Positions 8,692 through 17,434 are shown, numbered from the stretch's first letter. The stretch is DNA of 64,000 bases from Planctomycetota bacterium (GCA_018242625.1 JAFEBO010000004.1:62001-126000); one strand, 5' to 3'. A program made the numbers and translations. The notes: generated by a model not told the origin, from the sequence alone.

Positions 8692-9863
8692 GGGACGCGC
8701 AGCATGTTGCCGAGCTGATTCACCCGATTCTGGACCAGCGTCCGCTGGTTCTCGAGGATCTGCACGTATTGGAGATTCTCGGCGCGCTCCGCCGGAGTCA
8801 GCTTGGGATCCTGCAGCGCGAGCCGCACAATATCGAGCCGGTTCTGAAGGTCACGCAGTTCCAGGCGACCCTGCGTCAATTGCAGAACAAGCGCATCGCG
8901 ATCGTTCTGCACCATGTTGCGACGGGCAAAGGCCCGGTTGGAGGCGGCCTGGTTTTTGACCTTGCCGCGCGGGCTTCCGGTCGCGACCAGATCGGCCTGC
9001 GGGCCCGGGGCCGCTTCTGCTTCGAGTTGCCCCGCCCCCTGCAGGAGCTGAACCAATTGCTGGCCATCCGCACGCACCTGCAGGTTGGCGTCGTGCGCTT
9101 CGTCGACCTTCTCGGCAGCGGGCGTTGAAAGCCGGTCGGCCTCGACCCAGGCAAGCGTCCCGGGCAGCGGTTCGAGAGCCGGCTCGGCAACCAGGCCGGC
9201 CGTCACTCGCGCCGCGCGTGCACGCCACGCCGCCTGCTTCACCGAATCGGCCAGGCGGTCGGACGACTGGTTGACGGGATTGCGCAGATCGTCCCAGCGG
9301 CCCAGGTGCAGCGTGACGAACATGGGCCGCCCTTCGCGTTCGATCTCAAGCCGGACCTGCTGACCGGGGTCGTAGGAGATGATCTGCACGCGGCATTCAA
9401 GGTTGGTGCGGACACGGACCCCGCCGATCGAGCGGAGCAGGTCGCCCCCTTTGAGGACGTTGGCGGAATCAAACCCCTGGATCGTGCCGTCGATCGGAAT
9501 CCCTTCCTCGAAGACATCGTCGTTGAAGGCGACGCCGCGCAGCGCGGTCTGGGCAAAGGAAACGCCCATCGCGCCGCGGTCTGAATTCATGAAGGCGTTG
9601 CGCCCCAGTTCGAGCAGACGTTCACGCTGCTCCGGCGTGGAACTCGACGTGATCAGTGTCAGCAGCTTGTCGGGAGAGTTCTTGGCCCAGGCCTTGAGCG
9701 AGGTGCTTGCCGCTTCGCGCGTCTGGATCGAATCGCTATCAAGATCGCGCAGGCAGGTGGTCGTGAAATCCGGGCTGCCGCTCAGGGCGCCGGGAGCCAT
9801 CAGGCATGCCGCGGCGCCCACGAGCGCACGAAAACTTCGGTGGATGGACAGACCCGTACCCAT
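8688..9863 (-). CDS. secreted PDZ-domain protein
   Basis: 391 residues. A leader with an Arg and a hydrophobic segment (RSFRALVGAAACLMAPGALS) suggests export. Residues about 35-90 are helical (QTREAASTSLKAWAKNSPDK), resembling a HEAT-like repeat. Around 95-190 is a PDZ-like fold: GVSFAQTALRGVAFNDD, VLKGGDLLRSIGGVRV and VRLEIEREGRPMFVTLHLGR. The C-terminal 90 residues are a Gln/Arg/Asn-rich coiled coil. No protease residues are visible, so it is probably a scaffold or substrate binder in the periplasm. No clear ribosome site precedes ATG 9863. The 153 bp between it and yicC hold no other gene. Confidence 0.7.
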   Translation of the reverse strand: MGTGLSIHRSFRALVGAAACLMAPGALSGSPDFTTTCLRDLDSDSIQTREAASTSLKAWAKNSPDKLLTLITSSSTPEQRERLLELGRNAFMNSDRGAMGVSFAQTALRGVAFNDDVFEEGIPIDGTIQGFDSANVLKGGDLLRSIGGVRVRTNLECRVQIISYDPGQQVRLEIEREGRPMFVTLHLGRWDDLRNPVNQSSDRLADSVKQAAWRARAARVTAGLVAEPALEPLPGTLAWVEADRLSTPAAEKVDEAHDANLQVRADGQQLVQLLQGAGQLEAEAAPGPQADLVATGSPRGKVKNQAASNRAFARRNMVQNDRDALVLQLTQGRLELRDLQNRLDIVRLALQDPKLTPAERAENLQYVQILENQRTLVQNRVNQLGNMLRVP

Positions 9864-10016
9864 AGGTAATAGCGCAAACTACCCGCTGAATGATACACGC
9901 CGCCCTGCACGACCGCGGGGGAGGGTGTGCGGCCCACTTTGCGCACGCCCATATTCAGCGTGAAAGTGGCTTCAGAAACCCACGATGAGGCCATGCCGCC
10001 GGTTATCCGACGCTGG

Positions 10017-10895
10017 CTATTCGACGTTCTGGGCCTGTTCCTTGATCCGGTCGATTGCGCCCTTGATCTCTACGGCGTGGCGGGAGATTGTGGCGTCGGG
10101 AGACTTGCTCGCGATGGTGTTGGCCTCGCGGAGCATCTCCTGGGCCAGGAAATCGAGCGTGCGTCCCAGCGGGCGGGATTCGTTGCTGGCCAGAAGCTCG
10201 CTGAACTGATCGAGGTGGGCTCGGAGGCGGTTGATTTCCTCGGCGATGTCGGTGCGTTCGGCGTACGCCGCGATCTCGCGGACAAGGTCGACCGAATCGA
10301 TCTTGACTCCCACGTCCTTGAGCAGAGTGTCGATCCGGGAACGCAGCCGCTTCTCGTAGTCGGCGATGACTTCGGGCGCACGCTCGGAAACAAGAACCAG
10401 CCGGTCCGCGATGAAGCTGTGGTGGGAGCGAAGATCGGCGATCAGCGCCTGACCCTCACGCTCGCGCATCGACTGGAGCTGCGTGACCGCCTTGTCCAGC
10501 AGCTGGAACATCGCGGCCTTAATCGCCTCGAGCCGGCCCTCAGCATCTCCGGGCGGCTGCAGCACACCGGGGAGCGCAAGCAGTGCCGCAAGATTGATTC
10601 CCGGCCCTCCGGAAAAGTCCTTGAGCTGCTCGATGTAGCGCTGCAGAGCCTTCTTGTTGATTTCGTAGGCGGCGCTCTCGGATTCATCCGACATCGAGGC
10701 GCTGATCGTCACCGTGCCGCGGCTGATCTTTTCGCGAAGTCGCGACTCGAGCTCGGCCTCCAGGCTCTGCAACTGCTCGGGGAGGCGCAGAACAACTTTG
10801 AGGTACTTGTTGTTGAGCGAACGGATGTCGAGGAAATAGTGCGCTCCGCCGACGTTGATGGTCGCCTCGCCATAGCCGGTCATGCTTCGGATCAA
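10017..10895 (-). CDS. yicC: YicC/YloC family endoribonuclease
   Basis: 292 residues, normal for the family. It begins MIRSMTGYGEA, the signature YicC N-terminus, and ends with the conserved C-terminal domain (AEEINRLRAHLDQF, PLGRTLDFLAQEMLREANTI, EIKGAIDRIKEQAQNVE). YicC/YloC proteins are RNA endonucleases that destabilise transcripts in the cytoplasm. The start is TTG 10895, supported by GGAGA six bases upstream and by exact agreement with the family N-terminus; ATG 10883 would cut it off. It lies 33 bp downstream of secG on the same strand, so the two are probably an operon. Confidence 0.93.
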   Translation of the reverse strand: MIRSMTGYGEATINVGGAHYFLDIRSLNNKYLKVVLRLPEQLQSLEAELESRLREKISRGTVTISASMSDESESAAYEINKKALQRYIEQLKDFSGGPGINLAALLALPGVLQPPGDAEGRLEAIKAAMFQLLDKAVTQLQSMREREGQALIADLRSHHSFIADRLVLVSERAPEVIADYEKRLRSRIDTLLKDVGVKIDSVDLVREIAAYAERTDIAEEINRLRAHLDQFSELLASNESRPLGRTLDFLAQEMLREANTIASKSPDATISRHAVEIKGAIDRIKEQAQNVE

Positions 10896-10928
10896 TCGTT
10901 ATCTCCGGAACTGTTTCGGCCAGCCTAC

Positions 10929-11531
10929 TCAGTTCTTGGGCTTTTCGGGGGCGGGGGCGGGGGCAGGGGCGGGAGTGGGGGCGGGCTGCGGGTTCGACTG
11001 AGCGGGGCTGGTCGCCGGCGTGCCGCTCGGCATCGGCTGAACCGGCGCCGTGCTTGCCGGCGTGACATTCGCGGGCGCGTTCGTTGAGGCCGGGCTCTGT
11101 GCCGGGGTGGCCGGATTGGAGGTGGGGGTAGAGGTTGGGGTGGGGGCAGGAGCCGAGCCGGGCTGATCGGCCGGCGTTTTCTCATCCGTGGGCTGGGCCG
11201 GAGCGGCGGGATTACCGGGGGAGACGGCGCTGGCCGGCTGCACCGCGCGGGCCGGAGCCGGGGCCGTGGCGTAGTTCAGCACGATCCCGAACAGGATGAA
11301 AGTGGCAAACACGGAGATCGTGAACCAGGTCAGGGCGTCACCTGTTTTGGTGCCGAATGCCGTCTGGCCCGATCCGCCCGAACTGCCACCGAAGGCGGCA
11401 GACAGGCCGCCCCCCTGCGGACGCTGGATCAGGATGGCGAGCACCATCAGGGTGCTGACACCAATGAACAGCACCATAAGGACCGCTGTTGCCCACGGGT
11501 TATCACCGAACCACTCGAAAATCCTTGCCAT
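10929..11531 (-). CDS. secG: SecG preprotein translocase subunit with long Pro/Ala tail
   Basis: 200 residues. The first ~88 are SecG: TM1 (TAVLMVLFIGVSTLMVLAIL), the conserved IQRPQGGGLSAAFGG loop, TAFG, and TM2 (LTWFTISVFATFILFGIVL). SecG assists SecYE in protein export at the inner membrane. After residue 88 comes a tail of more than 100 residues made almost entirely of Pro, Ala, Ser, Thr and Gln. With SecG topology this tail would face the periplasm. It is much longer than in most SecG proteins. ATG 11531 follows GGAGCTCGT. It is upstream of yicC and divergent from the M28 peptidase. Confidence 0.92.
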   Translation of the reverse strand: MARIFEWFGDNPWATAVLMVLFIGVSTLMVLAILIQRPQGGGLSAAFGGSSGGSGQTAFGTKTGDALTWFTISVFATFILFGIVLNYATAPAPARAVQPASAVSPGNPAAPAQPTDEKTPADQPGSAPAPTPTSTPTSNPATPAQSPASTNAPANVTPASTAPVQPMPSGTPATSPAQSNPQPAPTPAPAPAPAPEKPKN

Positions 11532-11678
11532 ACGAGCTCCAAGCTTGGTCGGGATGATAGGTCGAAAGAGCGGCACAAACACACGCTCAAAACAGCCCGG
11601 CACGCATCCTGCCGCTCCGGAATCCGGTAGGATGCCGATCCTGCCCCGCTCGGGGAGATTTCTCGGAGGTTGTTTCAG

Positions 11679-13502
11679 ATGAAATTCGGAAGGCTTTTGG
11701 CGTCGACTCTCTCGGGAGCGGCGATTCTCGTTCTTGCCGCCTGTTCCACGGCGTCCAAGCCGGTCGCTGCCGCCAACGTCGAGAAAGCCGGCCTTGCGGT
11801 GACGATCAAAAGCCCCGATCAGTGGGTGAGTGTGGTGGATGGCAAAGAAGTGCCCGTGCCGCCGATCGCGATGGGCGACGATGCGACCGTGCGCCGCATC
11901 ATGGAAGAAGGCGCGTACCGGTCGCAGGTGATGGACATGCTGCAGGCCGTGGCAGTGGAGCGTGGCCCGCGCCTGACCGGCTCGTCGAATATCCAGAACG
12001 CGCAGGACTGGGCGGCCAGAAAGTTCCGCGATTGGGGCCTGACCAACGTCCACATGGAGCAGTGGGGGACCATCGGCGTCGGCTTTGATCGCGGCGTCTG
12101 CTCGGGAGCCGTCTACATCGCCCGCCCGATGCGCCCGGAGACGCGCCCCGGAACCAACACCCGCGCGGGCAACGACCAGAACGCCCAGCCGGCGGCAAGC
12201 GCCCAGCCCGCCGCCGATGCGCCGCCCGCCGAGCCCAAGCTCGAATGGACCAAGGCCCGCGAGGTGGAACTCACCGCTCTTTCCTGGAGCGTTGGAACGC
12301 CAGGCGCGGTGCGCGGACCGGTGATCCGGGAGCCCAAGACCGACGAGGAATATGCCGCGGCCAAGGACAGCCTGAAGGGCGCGTGGATTCTGCTGCAGGC
12401 GCCGCCGGCGCTGGGAATGCGGGGTATCCGCTCGATGATGTCCGCGCGGTACGAGATGCGCAAGGAAGCAAGGAAGAAAGTCGCCGAGGGCAAGCAGGTC
12501 TCCGAACTGCCAATCGCGGAGCGTCTTGCGTTCGAGCCCATCGCCGGCTACATCTCATCCAGCCGCGACGAGCGCGTGTGGACCGGTGCTGTGGCCGGGT
12601 GGCGGGACCTTTCGATCGATGAACGCGGGCCGGGTTCGGACCAGGTGCACGTTCAGGTGCGTCTGAGCGACTACGACTTCCTCAACTCTCGCCTGACCGA
12701 CGGTGAAAAGGTGGAGGTCGAGTTCAACATCGATCACAAGTTCCGCGCCGGACCCGTCCCGGTGTACAACGTCATCGCCGACATCAAGGGCAGCAAGTAC
12801 CCCAACGAGTACGTGATCATCTCCGGCCACTGCGACAGCTGGGACGGCCCGGGCTCGCAGGGCGCCACGGATAACGGCACCGGCACCTCCGTCACGCTCG
12901 AGGCCGCCCGAATCCTGGCCACCACGGGCGCCAGGCCCGAGCGCACCATCCGCTTCGTACTCTGGTCGGGCGAGGAGCAGGGGCTGCTCGGGTCCAAGGG
13001 CTACGTCGAGGCGCACAAGGATGAGCTCGACAAGATCAGCTGCGTCTTTGTGGACGACGGCGGCACGGGCTACGAGGCCGGCGCCCAGTGCGCTTCGGCG
13101 CAGGTCGAGATGCTCGCAGCGGCAACCGCCCCGATGAACAACGTGTTCTACAGCAATTTCGACAAGAAATTCCTGAACGTCGATATCAAGAACACCGGCG
13201 AAGTGCTCAAGAGCCACGGCGGTTCGGACCACGCCAGCTTCAACCAGGCGGGCGTGCCCGGCTTCTTCTGGGAAGAAGGAGGGCGCGCCGACTACGGCTA
13301 CGGCTGGCACACCCAGAACGACACGATCAAACTGGCGATCGAGGAATACCTCATCCAGTCGGCAACCAACGCCGCGGTCGCGTCCTATCGGCTGGCTTGC
13401 GCACCCTCGCTCCTGCCCCGCACCGCATCAGACTCTGGAGAAAGACCCAACGTCTTCCGCAACGGCGCGAGGCCCGACCAGCCCGCCCCCGCGAAGAACT
13501 AG
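11679..13502 (+). CDS. M28 family zinc aminopeptidase, lipoprotein
   Basis: 607 residues. The leader ends in lipobox LVLAAC, so the mature protein starts at Cys22 and is membrane-anchored outside the cytoplasm. A PA-like insert occupies about residues 150-300. The M28 metal ligands are visible: H384 and D386 in SGHCDSWDG, bridging D398 in GATDNGTG, E432/E433 in SGEEQG, D459 in FVDDGG and H518 in SDHASFNQAG. The family removes N-terminal residues from peptides with two zinc ions. ATG 11679 has GGAGG 9 bases upstream; a TTG three codons earlier is less likely. It probably acts downstream of endoproteases such as the S8 array. Confidence 0.92.
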   Translation: MKFGRLLASTLSGAAILVLAACSTASKPVAAANVEKAGLAVTIKSPDQWVSVVDGKEVPVPPIAMGDDATVRRIMEEGAYRSQVMDMLQAVAVERGPRLTGSSNIQNAQDWAARKFRDWGLTNVHMEQWGTIGVGFDRGVCSGAVYIARPMRPETRPGTNTRAGNDQNAQPAASAQPAADAPPAEPKLEWTKAREVELTALSWSVGTPGAVRGPVIREPKTDEEYAAAKDSLKGAWILLQAPPALGMRGIRSMMSARYEMRKEARKKVAEGKQVSELPIAERLAFEPIAGYISSSRDERVWTGAVAGWRDLSIDERGPGSDQVHVQVRLSDYDFLNSRLTDGEKVEVEFNIDHKFRAGPVPVYNVIADIKGSKYPNEYVIISGHCDSWDGPGSQGATDNGTGTSVTLEAARILATTGARPERTIRFVLWSGEEQGLLGSKGYVEAHKDELDKISCVFVDDGGTGYEAGAQCASAQVEMLAAATAPMNNVFYSNFDKKFLNVDIKNTGEVLKSHGGSDHASFNQAGVPGFFWEEGGRADYGYGWHTQNDTIKLAIEEYLIQSATNAAVASYRLACAPSLLPRTASDSGERPNVFRNGARPDQPAPAKN

Positions 13503-13538
13503 GACCCGGGTCCGCCGGTCTTCTGCACAGCGACCCAG

Positions 13539-13574
13539 GAGCCGAGCCGTAATCGGCCGGGCTCAGGTTTCTTT
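13539..13574 (+). terminator. possible intrinsic terminator after the M28 peptidase
   Basis: GAGCC-GA-GCCG, loop TAAT, CGGC-CG-GGCTC forms an imperfect hairpin with one 2x2 internal loop, followed by a T-rich run (AGGTTTCTTT). It sits 37 bp after the peptidase stop. It could also act leftward for the tRNA transcript. Confidence 0.4.
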
Positions 13575-13597
13575 GCAGCACCTGTGATCAGGAAAAA

Positions 13598-13670
13598 TGG
13601 AGCGGAGGAGACTCGAACTCCCGACATCCAGCTTGCAAAGCTGGCGCTCTACCAACTGAGCTACCGCCCC
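13598..13670 (-). tRNA. tRNA-Ala (anticodon TGC)
   Basis: 73 bases on the minus strand. The 7-bp acceptor stem pairs GGGGCGG with CCGCTCC (one G-T pair) and carries discriminator A. The D arm has GCTCAGTTGGTAGAGC, the anticodon stem-loop is CCAGC-TTTGCAA-GCTGG with anticodon TGC, and the T arm contains GTTCGAGTC. G3-T70 in the acceptor stem is the alanine identity pair. CCA is not encoded; the discriminator is followed by five T residues, which may help termination. Confidence 0.97.
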
Positions 13671-13675
13671 GGACG

Positions 13676-13697
13676 CCGCCGAGCGATCGCTCGGCGG
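13676..13697. repeat. perfect 22-bp palindrome upstream of tRNA-Ala
   Basis: CCGCCGAGCGA followed by its exact reverse complement TCGCTCGGCGG, with no spacer. It lies 5 bp before the tRNA 5' end, so it would be in the pre-tRNA leader. A TAAACT -10-like box lies about 10 bp further upstream. It may be a leader hairpin or a protein-binding site. Confidence 0.7.
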
Positions 13698-13724
13698 GGG
13701 CAGAGTTTAGGGAGAATGGGCGGG

Positions 13725-13752
13725 GGAATCCCGGCGGCCGGGCGGGGATTCC
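13725..13752. repeat. inverted repeat before the outer-membrane barrel gene
   Basis: Perfect 8-bp arms GGAATCCC and GGGATTCC are separated by 12 GC-rich bases. The repeat ends 2 bp before TAGACT (13755-13760), a -10-like box for the rightward gene, so it covers the -35 zone. This is the position expected of an operator or activator site. Confidence 0.5.
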
Positions 13753-13801
13753 GCTAGACTTTGGCCGGCTGGGCAAGGATGGCCGCCGGAACTTGAGAAC
13801 G

Positions 13802-14746
13802 ATGTCTCGATTCATCACTGTTGTTGCGGGTTTGACGCTGGCGAGTGCGGGAGCGCTCGCTCAGGAACCGACGACTCGGCCGCGCCAGGACATCCAGGGC
13901 GCGGCTCCGGGCTTTGATGAGCGCCAGCCCACACTGCACGTCCTGCTCAACCTTGATACGAGCTACCGCTTCACCGGCAATCTGCAGGATGCCCCGGGCG
14001 ATGTCGGAATCTTCCGCACCGGCGGCTCGGTCACCATCACCTCGCCCGTCCTCGAGCGAAACCGCCTCAGCGTCACGCTCGGCTCCGAGCAGTCCTGGTA
14101 CAACTTCTCCCCCAACGCCGCGCTCATCCCCGGCGATCCACAGCCCTGGAGCCACATCCAGTCCTACACGCTGGGAGGCAACTTCTCCACTCAGTGGTCC
14201 GAAACGCTCTCTTCGTTTGTCCTGGGCAGCATCAACTTCGCGGGCGAAGGCGGCGCCGCGTTCGGCAACGGGTTCACGGGCGGCGGCGGCGGCGGCGTGG
14301 TCCTCAAGCTCGCCGAAAATTTCGATCTCACCGCCGGCGTGTTTGTGCGCTCCCGGCTCGGCAACGGTGTCTACGTCTTCCCGATCCTGGGCATCGAGTG
14401 GCAGATCGACAAGCAGTGGAAGCTCTCGAGCGAGAACCAGTTCGGGCTCTACCTGAGCTATCAGCCCTCCGAACAGTGGCGACTGAGCGTCGGCGCCCGC
14501 TACGACTTCTACGAGTTCCGGCTCGAGAACGACAACGCGGTCCCCAGCGGCATCGGCAGCGATGCCCGTGTGCCCGTGACCTTCGGCGTCGACTGGACGC
14601 CCATGCCCAATCTCACGCTCCAGGCGCGCGTCGGTGCCATGGTCTTTGAGAAGCTCAAGCTGCGGGATTCCGGGCGGAACACGCTGGGATGGTCCGACGT
14701 GGACGTCGGTCTTTTCATCAGCGGCGGCTTGGTTCTGCGATTCTGA
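13802..14746 (+). CDS. outer membrane beta-barrel protein
   Basis: 314 residues. A signal peptide (VVAGLTLASAGALAQ) is followed by alternating beta strands rich in aromatic residues (LNLDTSYRFTGNLQ, RLSVTLGSEQSWYNF, FDLTAGVFVRSRLGNGVYVFP, WRLSVGARYDFYEFRLEN). The protein ends in Phe within GGLVLRF, the usual C-terminal Bam-recognition signal of outer membrane barrels. A Gly-rich loop (FTGGGGGG) lies mid-protein. It resembles planctomycete barrels of unknown function (DUF6268-like); this family label is from memory. ATG 13802 was preferred to an in-frame TTG three codons upstream. The function is probably a channel or surface protein. Confidence 0.78.
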   Translation: MSRFITVVAGLTLASAGALAQEPTTRPRQDIQGAAPGFDERQPTLHVLLNLDTSYRFTGNLQDAPGDVGIFRTGGSVTITSPVLERNRLSVTLGSEQSWYNFSPNAALIPGDPQPWSHIQSYTLGGNFSTQWSETLSSFVLGSINFAGEGGAAFGNGFTGGGGGGVVLKLAENFDLTAGVFVRSRLGNGVYVFPILGIEWQIDKQWKLSSENQFGLYLSYQPSEQWRLSVGARYDFYEFRLENDNAVPSGIGSDARVPVTFGVDWTPMPNLTLQARVGAMVFEKLKLRDSGRNTLGWSDVDVGLFISGGLVLRF

Positions 14747-14754
14747 AAACCGGC

Positions 14755-15747
14755 TCAGCGGGCGGGCTGATTGCTCTCGGGCGCCGACTTGCTGTCGGGG
14801 CGCGAGACAGGCTTGGGGCCCGTCCCGTACGGAGCGGCATCGACGAGACGCGCAGACTTGATCCGCGGCATCGGATCGATCGGACGATCGCCCGCGCTGG
14901 TTGGGGCGGCGGCGATGGCCTGGATCACGTCGGCGCCCTTGATGGCCTGCGCAAACGCGGTGTAGCCCCCGTCGAGCGCCTTGGTTCCTTCGCGGCTCAG
15001 GCAGACAAAGACCTGGGAGCCGTTGCTGTTGGGATCGCCCGAGCGTGCCATCGAGAGCACCCCAAAGTCATGGGGAAGCGTGCTCTCTTCCAGATCGATG
15101 GCATAACCGGGCCCGCCGCTCCCGGATGCGGTGGGATCACCGACCTGAATGACAAAGGGGTTGCCGTTGGGCAGCTTGGCGACGATGCGGTGAAAGACGA
15201 CGTCGGTGTAAAAGCCGCCCCCCGCGAGCTCCCGGAAGTTCCAAACCGTGTTGGGCGCCATGTCCGGACGCATCCGGAACAGAATGGAGCCCTTGTCGGT
15301 GTCGAGCTCAACGTCCTTGTCTACATAAATCCGCAGGCCCGAGTAGGTATCGGACATCGCCTGAAAGACGGGCTTGGGGTTGCCCGGCTGCATGCCCGCG
15401 TATTTGGGGTTGGTCATGGGCTGAAGGACAAGCGCGGGCCCGATCTTCTCCCCGCCCACACTGAGCTGGGCGTAAAGAAGAGAGGGCGTCTTTGTGTTCC
15501 AGAGGTTCGGGAAAAGCGTGGCGAGGTTGACCTTGCCGGGGAGCACCGAGGCGGTCGCGACCTTTTCGGCGGTCTGCGGGCGGAGGAGTTCGATCACCGC
15601 CTCGCCCTGCTTGCCCTCGGGGACCTTGACGACGATCGGGATCTCTCTGCCGACGCCGTAGTACAGGCGGTCGGGGGTAAGCTGGGCAAAGCAGAGAGAA
15701 GAAAGAAGCACCGCGGCGCAACCGGCGATTCGCGAAATCATCATCAT
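14755..15747 (-). CDS. secreted cyclophilin-type peptidyl-prolyl isomerase
   Basis: 330 residues. Signal peptide (ISRIAGCAAVLLSSLCFAQ), then an N-terminal beta-rich domain (about 22-125), then a cyclophilin domain: GSILFRMRPDMAPNTVWNFREL, GGFYTDVVFHRIV, FVIQVGDPTASGSGGPGY, LSMARSGDPNSNGSQVFVCL and YTAFAQAIKGADVI. The catalytic Arg is in FHRIV. It would speed prolyl isomerisation of exported proteins in the periplasm. The C-terminus is a polar Pro/Ser tail. Three ATGs in a row occur at the start, and 15747 is the first. It is convergent with the barrel gene, 8 bp apart. Confidence 0.92.
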   Translation of the reverse strand: MMMISRIAGCAAVLLSSLCFAQLTPDRLYYGVGREIPIVVKVPEGKQGEAVIELLRPQTAEKVATASVLPGKVNLATLFPNLWNTKTPSLLYAQLSVGGEKIGPALVLQPMTNPKYAGMQPGNPKPVFQAMSDTYSGLRIYVDKDVELDTDKGSILFRMRPDMAPNTVWNFRELAGGGFYTDVVFHRIVAKLPNGNPFVIQVGDPTASGSGGPGYAIDLEESTLPHDFGVLSMARSGDPNSNGSQVFVCLSREGTKALDGGYTAFAQAIKGADVIQAIAAAPTSAGDRPIDPMPRIKSARLVDAAPYGTGPKPVSRPDSKSAPESNQPAR

Positions 15748-15785
15748 GCGCGGAGGGTAGCGCTCTTCGCAAGCGAAAAGTTCAT

Positions 15786-16577
15786 TTAGCGGTTGCCGAC
15801 AATGAAGCCGACCGCCTGGTCCATCAAAGGCCAGGTGTCACCCACCGCTTTGTCGCGACTGCCGGTCTGCGCGACTTGCGTGAGGATCTTCTTGTCCACA
15901 TCGGGCACCCAGACCACGGACAAGTCGCCCTTTGTCACGTTCAGTCCGAGCTTGTGGCTGAAATCAGACACGGTGGCAAGACCATCCGAAAAAAGCGCGC
16001 CAGCCGCGGCATCGGCCGAAACGTTCAACAGGCGGCTTCCATCGGCCAGTGCGCCGCGGAACTGGTAGTTGCCGACGATGGTGCCGGGTGAGCCCGCCCA
16101 GTTGGGGGCGTACTTCGAGAACGGATTGGCGCCCTTGTGCGAGGGGCAATAGAAGATCTTGGGAGCCAGCAGATATTCACGGGCAAACAGGAGGCCAAGG
16201 CCGTCATAGTCGGTGGGCCGCGGCTTACGGGTTCCTCCCGATTCGTCGACGCGAAGGGTCATTGTCGACGCCGCACGGCCCGAGCCCCCCGCCGTGGAGA
16301 CATACTGCGTGCGCGGGAGGAACTGGAAATTGTCCGTCGCGTACATTGAGATGCCGATCGAGATCTGCCTCATGTTCGAGCGGCACATCACTCGCCTGGT
16401 CGCTTCGTTAATCTTGGCGATCGAGGGGAGCAAAATTCCGATCAGAATCCCGATGATCAGGATCGACACGAGCAGGTCGATCAGGGTGAACGCTGCGCGC
16501 GCTGCGATTCCCTTTCGCGAAATTCGCGAAGAAACGCAAACAAGCTGGGTCAGCGGACCCCGCACATGCACCTCCAC
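15786..16577 (-). CDS. prepilin-type N-terminal cleavage/methylation domain protein
   Basis: 263 residues. After a basic leader of about 28 residues comes the type IV pilin/pseudopilin signature AFTLIDLLVSILIIGILIG, cleaved before Phe. The residue at mature position 5 is Asp rather than the usual Glu. The globular part (RRVMCRSNMRQISIGISMYATDN, APKIFYCPSHKG) is like the large planctomycete pseudopilin-like family related to type II secretion. Such proteins are processed by PilD-like peptidase and assembled in pseudopili or placed at the surface. The next 272 bp up to the sigma gene hold no gene that I can support; its middle is relatively AT-rich and likely carries divergent promoters. Confidence 0.85.
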   Translation of the reverse strand: MEVHVRGPLTQLVCVSSRISRKGIAARAAFTLIDLLVSILIIGILIGILLPSIAKINEATRRVMCRSNMRQISIGISMYATDNFQFLPRTQYVSTAGGSGRAASTMTLRVDESGGTRKPRPTDYDGLGLLFAREYLLAPKIFYCPSHKGANPFSKYAPNWAGSPGTIVGNYQFRGALADGSRLLNVSADAAAGALFSDGLATVSDFSHKLGLNVTKGDLSVVWVPDVDKKILTQVAQTGSRDKAVGDTWPLMDQAVGFIVGNR

Positions 16578-16849
16578 GCAGGGCGTTTGCCCTGCTCACT
16601 GTCCCAAGGTATCAGAATCGACCATTGGCCGCAAGTGATTTTGAAGTAATCGGACGTTCAGGATGAATACCGATGATAGTCCTATAACCAGTCTTTGGCC
16701 GCGCCGTATTTTCTACGGGACGGCCTTGCGAATTGATCGAGAATCGGCGAATCTGGCATCATCTTCGGGATTCTTCCCGTACAGGTCCGCGTGGGCACTT
16801 TCGTCCACGGGATTCGTGTCTGGCGGAATCGAAGGTCGAGGTCTCGGCC

Positions 16850-17434
16850 ATGGCCGACAGGCGGATCAATCGAGAGCAGGCGGCGCAAGACGTCTCGCTG
16901 ATGCAGCGTGTGGCTGCGGGCGAGGAGGCCGCGGTCGCTGAGCTCTACGACCGTTTCGGCAGTCTGGTCTACAAGATGGCGTTTCAGTCGATGCCGACCA
17001 GGGCAGAAGCGGAAGATGCGGTTCAGGAGATATTTGTCCGCCTCTGGAAGACGGCAGACCGGTATGACTCGGAGAGGGCGGCGCTGGTGACCTGGGTGAT
17101 GCTGATCTCGCGGCGCCAGCTGGTGGATCGGATGCGCAGGAGCAGGGCGCGGATCAAGCCCTCGGTGCTGGATGAATCAACACCCGTGCCGGCGGCGGAT
17201 GTTTCGGACGAACGGTCCCGCAGCGAGCGGGAAGAGAACATGAAAGAAATGCTCCGGAGGATCGATGCACTGCCGGAGCTGCAAAGGACAGTTGTGAAAC
17301 GTGCGTACTTGGGTGGACAGACTCTGCGACAGATCGGCGAGGAATTGAACACGCCGCTGGGAACCGTGAAATCGGCGTTGAGCAGGGCTTTGACGAGATT
17401 GAGAGAGCGTGGAAGCGAGGAATTTGCCGTATGA
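16850..17434 (+). CDS. ECF RNA polymerase sigma factor
   Basis: 194 residues with both ECF regions. Region 2 spans about 15-85 (AELYDRFGSLVYKMAFQS, AEDAVQEIFVRLWKTADRYD) and region 4 about 130-190 (LPELQRTVVKRAYLGGQTLRQIGEELNTPLGTVKSAL), ending in a helix-turn-helix. It directs RNA polymerase to a stress- or envelope-linked regulon. ATG 16850 was chosen over the longer open frame because region 2 begins shortly after it and GAGGT lies upstream. The stop overlaps the anti-sigma ATG by 4 bp (ATGA), so the pair is translationally coupled. Confidence 0.92.
   Translation: MADRRINREQAAQDVSLMQRVAAGEEAAVAELYDRFGSLVYKMAFQSMPTRAEAEDAVQEIFVRLWKTADRYDSERAALVTWVMLISRRQLVDRMRRSRARIKPSVLDESTPVPAADVSDERSRSEREENMKEMLRRIDALPELQRTVVKRAYLGGQTLRQIGEELNTPLGTVKSALSRALTRLRERGSEEFAV

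Noticed and set aside
10929..11270. GC-rich repeats in the 3' part of secG read as a repeat element
   Set aside because: They encode the Pro/Ala/Thr tail of SecG in frame and explain the low complexity without a mobile or CRISPR-like unit.
13676..13697. GCGATCGC core as a HIP1-type repeat
   Set aside because: HIP1 is a dispersed cyanobacterial octamer; a single copy inside a larger palindrome here has no such context.
16766..16779. CGGGA-TTCT-TCCCG inverted repeat before the ECF sigma gene
   Set aside because: The arms are only 5 bp and no matching -35/-10 pair lies around it; too weak to call an operator.
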